Positions 1 through 22,976 of a DNA stretch of 64,000 nucleotides are shown piece by piece. Under the pieces are notes generated by a model that saw nothing but the letters and a program-made list of their open reading frames with translations, was not told where the DNA came from and ran no database searches. Made by a program: the position numbers and the translations under genes. Origin of the DNA: Branchiostoma floridae (lineage: Eukaryota; Chordata; Leptocardii; Amphioxiformes; Branchiostomatidae). The stretch lies in NCBI RefSeq assembly GCF_000003815.2, contig NC_049991.1, positions 16,122,971 to 16,186,970 of the forward strand, written 5' to 3'. Every line of letters starts with the position of its first letter. Positions within the stretch are counted from its first letter, which is position 1.

Positions 1-100
1 TGTACAGCTGTGATGTATAAAGTGTTAATTTCATGTACATCATGCAGTTTGAAGTTTGAATGGAGGAAAATATTCTAAATAAATGTTTCTTTTCCCACAG

Positions 101-11727
<11,627 letters not shown>

Positions 11728-13825
11728 TGGAAAACCTGCAAGTCAACATGTTGCTATCCTGCCCTCCCCCTTCACGAATGGTCTGTTCCAAGAGGAAGAG
11801 TATCAGAAGACTGTTGTATTCAATTATAGAATGTTCCATTCGTGCGGGGGGCGGGGCTGTGCATATGAAAGCAAGAATTGAAATGGTTACACAGATGCTG
11901 TATTGTGTATATGTGCATAACAGAAGAAAAGAGAGATCATCCAACTTTATGGACATTTCATAACAATTTTGTACAAATTTTGAGCTTCCTTAATTTATTT
12001 GAAAGTCTGCGACACTGCTTTGTGAATGGGTTGTGCCTTAGTTAGCCAAGCTTTTAGCATGACACAAGGCAGTGCACTTATCGAACTGATAAACTCTGTT
12101 TTTTTCTAGCCCTCTCCTTGAATTTTCACCAAGATTGTAAATAATTCTGTTTGTCACACCAGCCACACCATTTTGTCTAGTCTGTATCTAAGAACTGTTT
12201 TTAAAGTAAATTAAGAGAAAAGATATCATCCAAATGTATCCAACAGTTTTTAACGACAAATGAAGGTGTATTGTCCCCTTCTTCTTCACCCCCATCCCCC
12301 ATTGCTTCCAGCCAAATTTGCACAGAATAGGTTATGCAGTAGTTTCTTGGCTGGTGTTCCAAACAGAGTGGTAGTAGGTTGGTAGTTTTATGTAGATAGA
12401 ACTTGAGAAGGAGAAGGCTTGTTTGCATGTTTACTGGTGTCAAAATTTGTAGATCACAGGCATTATTTAAGGACCCCTTAACAGTAAAATGTGTTGAATT
12501 GTGGCTTGTGATTGTCTCTTGGCTATTGCTTTATGCTGATGAACACAGAAACCACCCACTTGTGACAGTGGTGTAGTCTAAGTCAAAGGAAAAACAGGTT
12601 CGTCAGAGGTATGTCTATCATTTGGATGTACCATTTTGGTAGGCATGGGTCGATTAGCGTGTTTTCAACCTGCACTTTCCATAGATATTAATATATATAG
12701 CTCAACAGGTATTTTAGTAACTCCAGAAAATGCAGTGAGCTTGCCAGGAAAACACAGAAGAAGAAGAAGAAAAGGAAATTTATATTTTATGACCACATTT
12801 TTCACAGCCGGTAAAAACACTTTGTCTATTGCAGATGAACAGGTATATTTTTTAATGGTTTCCACAGTAATACTGTAAAATGGTTTCATTTGGTGGGGCT
12901 ACATTCTAACAGCCATGGTGGCAAACTGGTAGGCTTTTGCTTTTGTGAAGCATTCTTCGAATGATAAATGTGAACTGATCTGCATCCATTTTTCTGTTTA
13001 GAAATGTACATTTTGTGATTCAGACCTAAATCTGCCAAATTTGCAAAAAAATGAACACTTGCCAAATTCTCTGTACATCTCATCATTGCCCAACTAAATT
13101 CACAAATTTATGTGTTCAATGTACTGTTCTTAATATGTATGCTTCGTGAAAGATGTTTTAACGAAAAAAGTACCAATTGACCAGCTTTTTCTGTGCATAT
13201 CAGTTCCATAGACTCATAAATTGAGTCAGAACTACTAGAAAAGTGGCACATAGACAGCTCCTTGCAGATAACAATGGAACTGCACTCGAAATTCATCACA
13301 GTATTTACTGCCATTGCTTTGTTAGACCTCACAAATTTTAGGGGCCCCACTTTTTTTTATTGTAATGGCTGCTGAAACTATTAATGAGGAATTAACCCTA
13401 CTTTGGAAACCAGTATCCCTATAGTATAACTGCCCTTAAATGTGCTACTTTTGTCGTGTTTTTGACCTGTACATAAGTGCCAATGTCTGCTTTCCTCTGC
13501 AGTGCCACCCTCCCCAGTTAGTCTATATGATGCCAGTATTGTGGAAATGTTCCTCATGTTCTCACCGCACCCAGCACGGAGTGGTGACTGTGTAGGCATG
13601 TGTATAGGTACCAGCCTCTCTGTACAAGTACGCAACCACATATTTAGTAGATATGATAATATTGTGTAAATTATTTCATAATTCACAGTAATTTATGTGT
13701 ATATCTCTCCACTGAACATGTACAATTTGGTCCGGCTGCAGAACCTAAGGTGACACTTAAGTTGTCATGTAATATGACCCACAATTGTGTACAGACAAAA
13801 TAAAACCCAAGTTTGGTTTCATTTT
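11728..13825 (+). other. Smurf: Smurf 3' untranslated region
   Basis: About 2.1 kb follow the Smurf stop without a convincing coding frame. The first good AATAAA hexamer found on the plus strand is at 13799-13804, with T-rich sequence shortly after, so cleavage is expected near 13,820-13,830. Short open frames here on both strands show no family motifs and are treated as chance. Confidence 0.65.
13799..13804 (+). terminator. Smurf: Polyadenylation signal of Smurf
   Basis: AATAAA in the context acagacAAAATAAAAccc, followed by a T-rich stretch (tttggtttcatttttt). It fits the end of the Smurf transcript. Confidence 0.65.
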
Positions 13826-16800
13826 TTACCTCAACTTTTATGTCCTTTGTCTTCTTTGAATAGTTTCTATCAGTCTATGCACATTCTCGATAGAATGGAA
13901 AGTACCCTTGTACATGGTAGTTACTTAGAGTAGTGCCCCCACTAGTAGTTTGGAAGGAGATAATTAGGTATGCTCCAAGGTGAAGCAACCAGTATGGTAA
14001 ATATAGGCGTAATTTGACCAAGGCTAATCTTTCAGTTTGCCCCGTAAAACGACTGATTGGGTTGCCAGCTTGTATATCTCCCGCTATAAGTTTGCAACAC
14101 TTGACTCTACTTACAGCATATATGGAAGCAATGATTGTTGGCTGCAGGTAGTAATTCCTAACTTTAAAGGAGTACTCAAAGCTGTAATGAGCATGTACTT
14201 AACTTTAGGGCATCGGCGTCTACATAATAGCACCATTACGTTAGCAGCGATATCTACCAGTGCAATCTTGTAGCAATCTTCCGTCAATTGCCTTGAGACA
14301 ACCCAGTATCCCATCCAATCCACTTTGCCTGGCATCAAGATTACAATGGTAATGTTGCCTTGAACTAATGTATTAGCCTAAGATGGATCCGTTTGTTTTC
14401 CTTGCGGTGTCCGTGTAGCGTAGTTGAACCGATGTGATGACGAGGTAGACTGAGAACTCAGGCTGCAGATGACCAGCATCTCTTGTTTGAAGGGGATAAT
14501 GTGACTACAGTAGAAGCCGCTTAATTGTACAACCCATTTGCAATTGCATTTCGTGCAGTTATCTGGGTGGTGCAATAATGCGAAGTCATCTTGCTGGACC
14601 GCACCGGTTTGGGATTCCGTGTGATAAACAGAAGTGTGTGGTAATCCGTTGTGCAATTAACTGGTTTCTTCTGTATCTATGATGAAGTTTCTGGTTACGA
14701 CCCGGCAGGGTAATCGAATTTGCGACATACCTATAGTAGGCTATACCGCATTTGAATATCACTGGCATGGCATATACATTGTTAAATCTACCTGTGAAAA
14801 GTTGTTACCTGTGAAATAGGTACTGCCAGATGTTTATGGGACGCAATCTTGATAACTCACAGAAATATAAAGGTAAGTCGTAAAGTAAGATGAGAAGCAA
14901 GGCTGAATCATTGGGAAGTACACGTTAGGGACTCTTTCGCAAAGGTGTGTGTAGATCATACAGCATCCCATATCGATGAAACATTCCTCCAGAAATATTA
15001 TGGCCGTATAATCCAGTTCAGCATGCAGTTGAAGCTCTACACAGTCTCACTGCCAAAGAGTAGCTTTCCACACAATTAAAGTCTGTTTTATTACCCACTA
15101 AGCCGTTCGATATGTCTATGAAGCTTGATCGTGCAATGGTTATCGACTTAATTCGTGATGGTTAACACGTAGGCGAAGTTCCGTTCATAGCTGTCGGGCT
15201 TATGACCCGATGGGTACGTCGTTAAGTCTGCAGAAGTACGTTCCACATCTTCGAGTTTTATCGGCAATTCTTGCTGGACATCACAAGTTCCAGTCATCCG
15301 TATCTTATCAAATTTTACAGCTGAAGTTGTAGATGTCTGGGGAAACTGCTGTCGGGATGGTTGATTCCGGCAAACCACATAAAGGCCTAACAGGTTTTAC
15401 ACCCTAACTATGAATCTATCTATCTATATGCATATATAGACAGAGAAAGTTTTTCTATCACACTTGTATCATAGGACGCAGCTACACCGACTTGGTCACA
15501 CAGCTAGATTGTGGGAGCGAAGAAAAACGCTCTGGCCTAAATTGGTAAAGGTATTCAAACCTACTGTAGCTACGGAATCTCCTCGCCCTCTTGGTTTGGA
15601 TATGAAGCGTTTCTGGATACGTGACAGAACGAAGAGACTCGGCATCTATAATGGATTTGGATAAAACCATGCTGGCTCTTGCCCAGAGTCCTAAGTGACG
15701 TTTATTAGAATTTAGTTGGCACCGTTCTGGCTTACTGTAACCAATACGGATTTCATGGGTGAGCCAGACCGTTTATTTGGGAGAAAGGTGACCCAAATGT
15801 CACAGTGGGAAACTCGTTTAGGGACCACGTGATCTGAATGTTGACCTGCCGTTTTTGAAGGACCTTGAAACCCGACCAATCAGTTTTTCGAAATAGACAA
15901 ATACTTCATTCGGTACTGCGTCTGTGTGACGGAAATAGCATTCGGTCACGAAGGTTGGAGCCGTAGTTTTTCTTTTTCGTCTGCTCACTTCTGACGTTAA
16001 GTGTGCAGGCTAAGATGCATTCAGATTTCTTAATAGCTTCTACTAGGAGTGGCTCCCTGATTTAACTCTTTACCCTCTTCCTATCTACCAGGCAGATCGA
16101 CTCCAACGTCAATCTCCGCACTCGATCCGCACAGCAATCTCCTCCGGGGTCGAGCTAAAGGTGCCGAATCCTCTGTAGACGACTTTGATGCAGTTCGGGA
16201 TGTCAAACCTAATACTAGATAGAACAGGAATGCAAGGTTAAAAGAATACTGTATAGCTGACAACATCTCACCAGCCATTTGGCTTACGAATCTTCATCAC
16301 ACAACTAGTAATCGTATCAATAATTCATTGGAGCCAAGTGTTTGTAAACACTATTGATCGACTCATCTCTTGGGATCAGAATGGTGCTGACCAGGTTCTT
16401 CAAATGAGAGGATGCACTTGTATTTGACAGGTTTAGTCTTACTTAATGACACTCTCTTATACTTATACAGGAAAATGTGCTTATAATGGGGGTAAATACA
16501 CTGGACGTCATAGCATTTCTCAGTGTCAATCAGAATAATTTTGACCGAGCAGTAGTAAGAAGGCCTTGTACGAAACTTGTATCATAAGACTTGTAAACAA
16601 CTTGTAAACAAGGCTAGATTCTTATCATATAGGAACGCTACAGACAAGCCATAGCTTAGTATAGAATATTAGACTGAGATGAGGTATGATCGATATATCC
16701 TTTTCATTGAAGGTGGATAATTGGAAGCCATTAATCACATAACAGAAGTTACAATCACATTACTGCAAATCATATGCACACGTAATTGAAACGTAATCGC

Positions 16801-17982
16801 AAATATTTGCCAGTGGGTTAATTGCAGGTAACATGAAATGGTATAAACCGTGTACAATATTGCAAATGTCTACTCTAGTCTAAAACTGAATTGGAAGCCA
16901 TTAATTACATACCAGAATTTACAATGCCATTGCTGCAAATCATATGCACATGTAGTACATGGCAGCAGCAATAAATATCGACGAGTTATAGTAATAGTAA
17001 AGCTTGTGATTTATACAACACCGCGTTAGAGGCAAAAGTTATGGCCACGGACAACAAAAGGCGTGATTTGCTGCTGTGTAAATTAGGATTTCCTTTTACT
17101 AGGCAGACCGAATGGATTGGTATTATGGTACCCAGCAGAGACGGACAGGCTGCGCTGGAAAAGAGCTACATGTCGGCTCGACTTAAATACGCACTGTCGC
17201 CTTATGTGACGTATGCTTCAGTATCGTCTAAGGCTGCTGATGCCCTGAGATGACCCTAAATGGTATTATTTATGCTTTAGCAAGCCATCTGTACCTTGTT
17301 GCGATGTTTCGTTTGAATAAGGATAAGCACACTGTGCAGATATCGTCGTCGTCCAGTTTTAACGGGGTTCAACCATATGCCAATACATTGTTGTTGTTGT
17401 TGGCATTCTTCTGTCTCGGGAGACCATGGAGTTCGCGCCATATGGTTTTGGTCAGTTCGTGATTGGGTGACAGTGACAATATATTAAGTGTAAACATAAT
17501 ACATGAAGTTCAAGTGTATGTAACGTTATGTGTTTCGAATTCAACTGGTGTATTCAACTAATGGAAACGATGTGCAACATAGGTTATTCAACAGTTACAG
17601 TTAGGCTGTTAGGGCAAACATATCAAAGTCCACCGCTGGTGTGTTACGCCGAATGGCGGTTATACCGGCTATATAGATACAGATACACCGGGGAGCGTCT
17701 CCCACCGCTCTGGACCCGAAAGCAAAGGTCTCTTCAAACACATGTGTAACCTTCAGATGTAGGTTCTCGGTTCACCTGAACATGATTGCTGCAGTCTGGC
17801 AGAACTCCAGGGCGAAATTGCTCGTCCTTATCCTCATTAAATGTCTATAACTGTGTGCGAGGTCTGAGCCAGGACCTTTTCTCCCACTGCTATCACATCA
17901 GTGTGTAAGGAGTACCCCAGACGCATATTCTATTAGTTACAAGAATGGGTTTAAGATGTAAATTGTACGATGTGAGGGGTGC
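13826..17982. other. Intergenic sequence, no supported gene
   Basis: No exon chain or recognisable protein was found. Two similar segments of about 68 bases recur as direct repeats at 16,719-16,786 and 16,890-16,957 (ATTGGAAGCCATTAAT ... GCAAATCATATGCACA). The piece at 17,635-17,690 recurs near 47,540. A 70-codon frame at 17,041-17,253 has no recognisable features. Confidence 0.5.
17635..17690. repeat. Dispersed repeat, copy 1
   Basis: GTGTTACGCCGAATGGCGGT and the following tatatagatacagatac resemble 47,540-47,592 (gtgttacgcc...cagttat...ggttatacagatacag). The two copies lie 30 kb apart and are about 50 bases long, so they look like fragments of one interspersed repeat family. Confidence 0.5.
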
Positions 17983-18030
17983 CTGTACGTAGCCGTATTG
18001 ACTTCTTACGGTAGATCTCAAAGAAAACGG

Positions 18031-18806
18031 TTGACACAGTTGTGTCAATGCCCAAGATTTGCGTTCTTAAGAGAGGTTTGTACGGATCAAACAGAGACTT
18101 TTTACATGTGTATCATATAGAATGACACTGTTCTTGTCCTGTTAAGATTTTACGTTATAAAGGGAGCTTTTATTCGGATAGAACAGTGCCATACTACAGG
18201 TGTGTCAAAACAAATTGACACAGTTGCGCCAATGCCGAAGATTTCCGTTCTTAAGAGAGCAAGTTTGTACGAATGAAACAGAGACTTTCTACATGTGTAT
18301 CATATAGAATGACACTGTTCTTGTCCTGTTGAGATTTTACGTTGTTGAGGGAGGTTTATTCGGATATAATGTCATACTACAGGTGTGTCAAAACAAATTG
18401 ACACAGTTGCGCCAATGCTGAAGATTTGCGTTCTTAAAGGAGGTTGTTACGGATGAAACAGAGACTATTCACATGTGTATCATATAGAATGACACTGTTC
18501 TTGTCCTGTTGAGATTTTACGTTATTAAGGGAGGTTTATGCGGATAAAACAATGCGAAACTACAGGTGTGTCAAAAAAAATTGACACAGTTGTGCCAATG
18601 CCAGAGATTTCCGTTCTTATGCGAGGTTTATACGGATGGAACAGAGACTTTCCACATGTGTATCATATAGAATGACACTGTTTTTGTCCTGTCGAGATTT
18701 TATTTTGTTAGGGAGGTTTATTCGGATAAAACAGTGTCATACTACAGGTGTATCAATCGCTATTAGGGAATGTTTAACGGATAGAACAGAGACTTTCTAC
18801 ATGGTA
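18031..18806 (+). repeat. Satellite array, left block, ~183 bp monomer
   Basis: Monomers start with TTGACACAGTTG at 18,031, 18,215, 18,398 and 18,581, a spacing of about 183 bases. Each carries CAGAGACTTTCTACATGTG, TATCATATAGAATGACACTG and GGAGGTTTATTCGGATA segments. The last unit before the gap is shortened (tatcaatcgctattagg). Confidence 0.85.
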
Positions 18807-18923
18807 NNNNNNNNNNNNNNNNNNNNNNNNNNNNNNNNNNNNNNNNNNNNNNNNNNNNNNNNNNNNNNNNNNNNNNNNNNNNNNNNNNNNNNNNNNNNNN
18901 NNNNNNNNNNNNNNNNNNNNNNN
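18807..18923. other. Assembly gap (117 N)
   Basis: A run of N inside the satellite array. The array continues in the same orientation beyond it, so the gap probably hides array sequence and its true length is unknown. The open frame spanning it is not a gene. Confidence 0.99.
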
Positions 18924-19049
18924 ATGGAGCGATCGTTGATCATAAAGGTTGTTACGGATGAAACAGAGACTTTCTACATGTGTATCATATAGAATTACAC
19001 TGTTCTTGTCCTGTTGAAATTTTACGTTATTAAGGGTGTTTTATTCGGA

Positions 19050-21905
19050 TGTAAAAAGTCTCTTTTTCATCCGTATCAACCTCGCAACTGTGTCAATTTG
19101 TTTTGACACACCTGTAGTATGGCACTGTTCTATCCGCATAAACCTCCCTCAATAACGTAAAATCTCGACAGGAAAAAAACAGTGTAATACTATATGATAC
19201 ACATGTGAGTAGTCTCGGCTTCATCCGTACAAACCTGTCTTAAGAACGGACATCTTCGGCATTGGCGCAACTGTGTCAATTTTTTGACACACATGTAGTA
19301 TGGCACTATTCTATCCGCATAAACCTCCCTTAATAACGTAAAATCTCAACAGGACAAGAACATTTTCATTCTATATGATACAACATGTAGAAAGTCTCTG
19401 TTCCATCCGTATAAACCTCCCATAAGAACGGAAATCTCTGGCATTGGCACAACTGTGTCAATTTTTTTGACACATATGTAGTTTGGCATTGTTTTATCCG
19501 CATAAACTTCCCTTACTAACGTGAAATCTCAACAGGACAACAACAGTGTCATTCTACACTGTACACATGTAGAAAGTGTCTGTTTCAGCCGTAACAACCT
19601 CCTTTAATAACGCAAATCTTCAGCAATGGCGCAACTGTGTCAATTTTTTTGACACACCTGTAGTATGGCATTTATATCCGAATAAACCTCCCTCAATAAC
19701 GTAAAATATCAACAGGACAAAAACAGTGTCATTCTATATGATACACATGTAGAAAGTCTCTGTTTAATCAGTACAAAGCTCTCTTAAGAACGGAAATCTA
19801 CGGCATTGGCGCAACTGTGTCAATTTTTTTGACACACCTGTTGTATGGCACTGTTCTATCCAAATAAAACTCCCGTAATAACGTAAAACCTCAACAGGAC
19901 AAGAACAGTGTCATTCTATATGATACACATGTAGAAGGTCTCTGTTTCATCCCTACAAAGCTGTCTTAAGATTGGAAATCGTCGGCATTGGCGCAACTGT
20001 GTCAATTTGCTTTGACACACCTGTAGTATGGCACTGTTCTATCCGAATAAACCTCCCTTTATAACGGTAAAATCCTAATAGAACAAGAAGTGTCATTCTG
20101 TAAGATACACATGTAGAAGTTCTCTGTTTCATCCGTACAAAGCTCTCTTAAGTTAGGAAATCGTCGGCATTGGCGCAACTGTGTCAATTTGCTTTGACAC
20201 ACCTGTAGTATGGCACTGTTCTATCCGAATAAACCTCCCTTTATAACGGTAAAATCCTAATAGAACAAGAAGTGTCATTCTGTAAGATACACATGTAGAA
20301 GTTCTCTGTTTCATCCGTACAAAGCTCTCTTAAGTTAGGAAATCGTCGGCATTGGCGCAACTGTGTCAATTTGTTTTGACACACCTGTAGTATGGCACCG
20401 TTCTATCCGAATAAAACTCCTGTAATAACGTAAAATCTCAACAGGACAAGAACAGTGTCATTCTATATGATACACATGTAGAAGGTCTCTGTTTCATCCG
20501 TACAAACCTGTCTTAAGAGCGGAAATCTTCGGCATTGGCGCAACTGTGTCAAATTGCTTTGACACACCTGTAGTATGGCACTGTTCTATCCAAATAAAAC
20601 TCCCGTAATAACGTAAAATCTCAACAGGACAAGAACAGTGTCATTCTATATGATACACATGTAGAAATTCTCTGTTTCATCCGTACAATGCTCTCTTTAG
20701 ATTGCAAATCGTCGGCATTGGCGCAACTGTGTCAATTTGATTTGACACACTTGAGTATGACACTGTTCTGTCCGAATAAAACTCCCTTTATAACGTAAAA
20801 TCTTAATAGGACAAGAACAGTGTCATTCTTTATGATACACATGTAGAAAGTTTCATCCGTATAAACCTCCTTTCAGAACGCAAATGTTTTGCATTCGCAC
20901 AACTGTGTCAATTATTTGATACACCTATATATGGCACTGTTCTATTTGAATAAACCTCCCTCAAAAACGTAAAATCCCGACAGGACAAGAACAGTTTCAT
21001 TCTATATGTTACACATGTAGAAGGTCTCTGTTTCATCCGTAACAACCTCCTCTAAGAACGCAAATCTTCAGCATTGGCGCAACTGTGTCAATTTTTTTGA
21101 CACACCTGTAGTTTGGCACTGTGCTATCCGCATAAACCTCCATTAATAACGTAAAATCTCAACAGGACAAGAACAGTGTCATTCTATTTAATAAACATGT
21201 AGAAGGTCTCTGTTTTATCCGTACAAACCTGTCTTAAGAGCGGAAATCTTCGGCATTGGCGCAACTGTGTCAAATTGTTTTGACACACCGGTAGTATGGC
21301 ACTGTTCTATCCAAATAAAATTCCTGTAATAACGTAAAACCTCAACATTACAAGAACAGTGTCATTCTATATGATACACATGTAGAAAGTCTCTGTTTCA
21401 TCCGTACAAAGCTCTCTTAAGATTGGAAATCGTCGGCATTGGCGCAACTGTGTCAATTTGTTTTGACACACTTGAGTATGGCACTGTTCATCCGAAAGAA
21501 AACTCTCTTTATAACGTAAAATCTTAATAGGACAAGGACAGTGTCATTCTGTAAGATACACATGTAGAAAGTCTCTGTTTCATCCGTACAAAGCTCTCTT
21601 AAGATTGGAAATCGTCGGCATTGGCACAACTGTGTCAATTTTTTTGGACACAACTCACGGTAGCTACGTAGTATGGCACATTTGTATCTGAATACACCTC
21701 CCTTAGTAACGTAAAATCTCGACAGGACAAGAACTGTACTAATCTTTATTGTAGAAAGTCTCTGTTCCATCCGTATAAACTTGCCTTGATAGCCGGGAAA
21801 GCTTCGACATTGGCACAGGCTGTCACTTTTTTTTACCGACACCTGTAGTAATTGGCACTCAGGTCTATCCGTATTCCGTATAAACCTCCCTCGTAACGAA
21901 AAGCC
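19050..21905 (-). repeat. Satellite array, right block, ~182 bp monomer in reverse orientation
   Basis: About 15 monomers carry the reverse complement of the left-block unit (for example GACACACCTGTAGTATGGCA then TCTATCCGAATAAACCTCCC). Spacing of this segment is 176-186 bases. Two neighbouring units, starting at 19,980 and 20,162, read as identical copies 182 bases apart. Units near 21,650-21,900 are more diverged. The 162-codon frame at 21,453-21,941 is a satellite artefact. Confidence 0.85.
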
Positions 21906-22424
21906 TCTACATTGTAGTCTGGTATGTAAAAACAACCTCAAGAGTACAGTAATCCATTAAATGTGTTAAATTTACTGCCATATCACCGACATATGTGCAA
22001 CAACAATACACTATTAGTATGGTTGACCCGGAAGCAGTTGATCCTTGTCCTATAACCCGGTATATCGGAAAACCCCATGCAGTGCGTAACTCGTCCCGAA
22101 AACAATAGCGAAACGCACCACTGAAACCCTGAAAATTGGTCAACTTTCAGGCGTAATTACATGACTTCTAACTGCGGTCTAGCTTTCAAAAATAGTTCCT
22201 CGTGATTTATCAACCCCTTCCAAGAACGGGGAACCATTTTTTTAGGCTGATATAACGCATCGCGGCTTTACTATACCGTTTTCTTTGAGATCTACCGTAA
22301 GAAGTCAATACGGCTACGTACATGCCTTGTGCAGTAGAGGGTAGGTTAACGCAACCATTCTCGTAGACGTAAAGAGAAAATCTTATCTCCTCAGTACATT
22401 TCAATACTTCAGAGGTAAGGCATC

Positions 22425-22538
22425 ACTCTCCTAGCAGAGGCTGAATCGCGCAGATATAGTAGTCGGAAAAATTACAATTACGTGTAATTTTTCCGATCGA
22501 CTACTATATCTGCGCGATTCAACCTCTGCTTGGAGAGT
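22425..22538. mobile_element. Foldback MITE, family A copy 1
   Basis: Nearly perfect 50-base arms: ACTCTCCTAGCAGAGGCTGA and the next 30 bases pair with the right half ending CCTCTGCTTGGAGAGTAGT. The outer 17 bases match the ends of the elements at 22,770, 40,246 and 63,896. The inner arm (tagtagtcggaaaaatta) differs from those copies. Confidence 0.8.
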
Positions 22539-22769
22539 AGTACGGCATTATCCTACCCAACTGTGAGCGGGCTCCATGGCTCTGCCGTTGCGCAATCAGG
22601 TCTGAAATAAAACTGTCTCAACAATTAATGGCTCTGCTCCCAGAAAGCAGGCTTGTGGCGCCTTACGAATCAAAACATAAGGCACCATAAGACCATTACC
22701 CTAAAACATAATGATGCATCATCATCATGATACATACAAATCTAATAATAACTGTGCGTCATTCCCCAA

Positions 22770-22976
22770 TACTCTCCAAGCAGAAATTAGGCTCCGACCG
22801 TTCTTTAACGTTTTAGTCGTTTTTATCGGGCTTTCTATTTTATATTGTATCTTGTATCGTCAAAACCTAACTTTGGCTGGCGTACTTCAAGAAAAATGAC
22901 AAAATAGAAAGCCCGATAAAAACGACTAAAAAAAACGTTACAAAACAACCGGAGCCTAATGTCTGCTTGGATAGTA
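22770..22976. mobile_element. Foldback MITE, family A copy 2
   Basis: Starts TACTCTCCAAGCAGAAATTA and ends TCTGCTTGGATAGTA. The arms include AACGTTTTAGTCGTTTTTAT / ATAAAAACGACTAAAAAAAA and the sub-terminal GGCTCCG / CGGAGCC. The middle includes ttgtatcttgtatcg. No coding capacity. It lies 230 bases from copy 1. Confidence 0.85.

Larger units (their letters stand above)
17983..22320. mobile_element. Foldback-like element with inverted satellite arrays
   Basis: The left border (17,983-18,030) and right border (about 22,270-22,320) are inverted copies of a ~46-base sequence containing TACGTAGCCGTATTGACTTC and TTACGGTAGATCTCAAAG. Between them lies a tandem satellite in two opposing blocks: plus orientation from 18,031 to about 19,050, minus orientation from about 19,050 to 21,905. 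Some 360 bases of unique sequence separate the right array from the right border. No transposase was recognised. The layout resembles Drosophila Foldback/Galileo elements, whose inverted arms are also built of tandem repeats (analogy only). Confidence 0.65.

Noticed and set aside
17041-17253. 70-codon frame with ordinary composition
   Set aside because: No family features, no polyadenylation signal or splice sites nearby that support it.
18636-18992. 118-codon plus-strand frame spanning the gap
   Set aside because: Runs through 117 N and satellite sequence; not a gene.
21453-21941. 162-codon minus-strand open frame
   Set aside because: It lies wholly within the satellite array; repeated peptide phrases simply follow the ~182 bp repeat.
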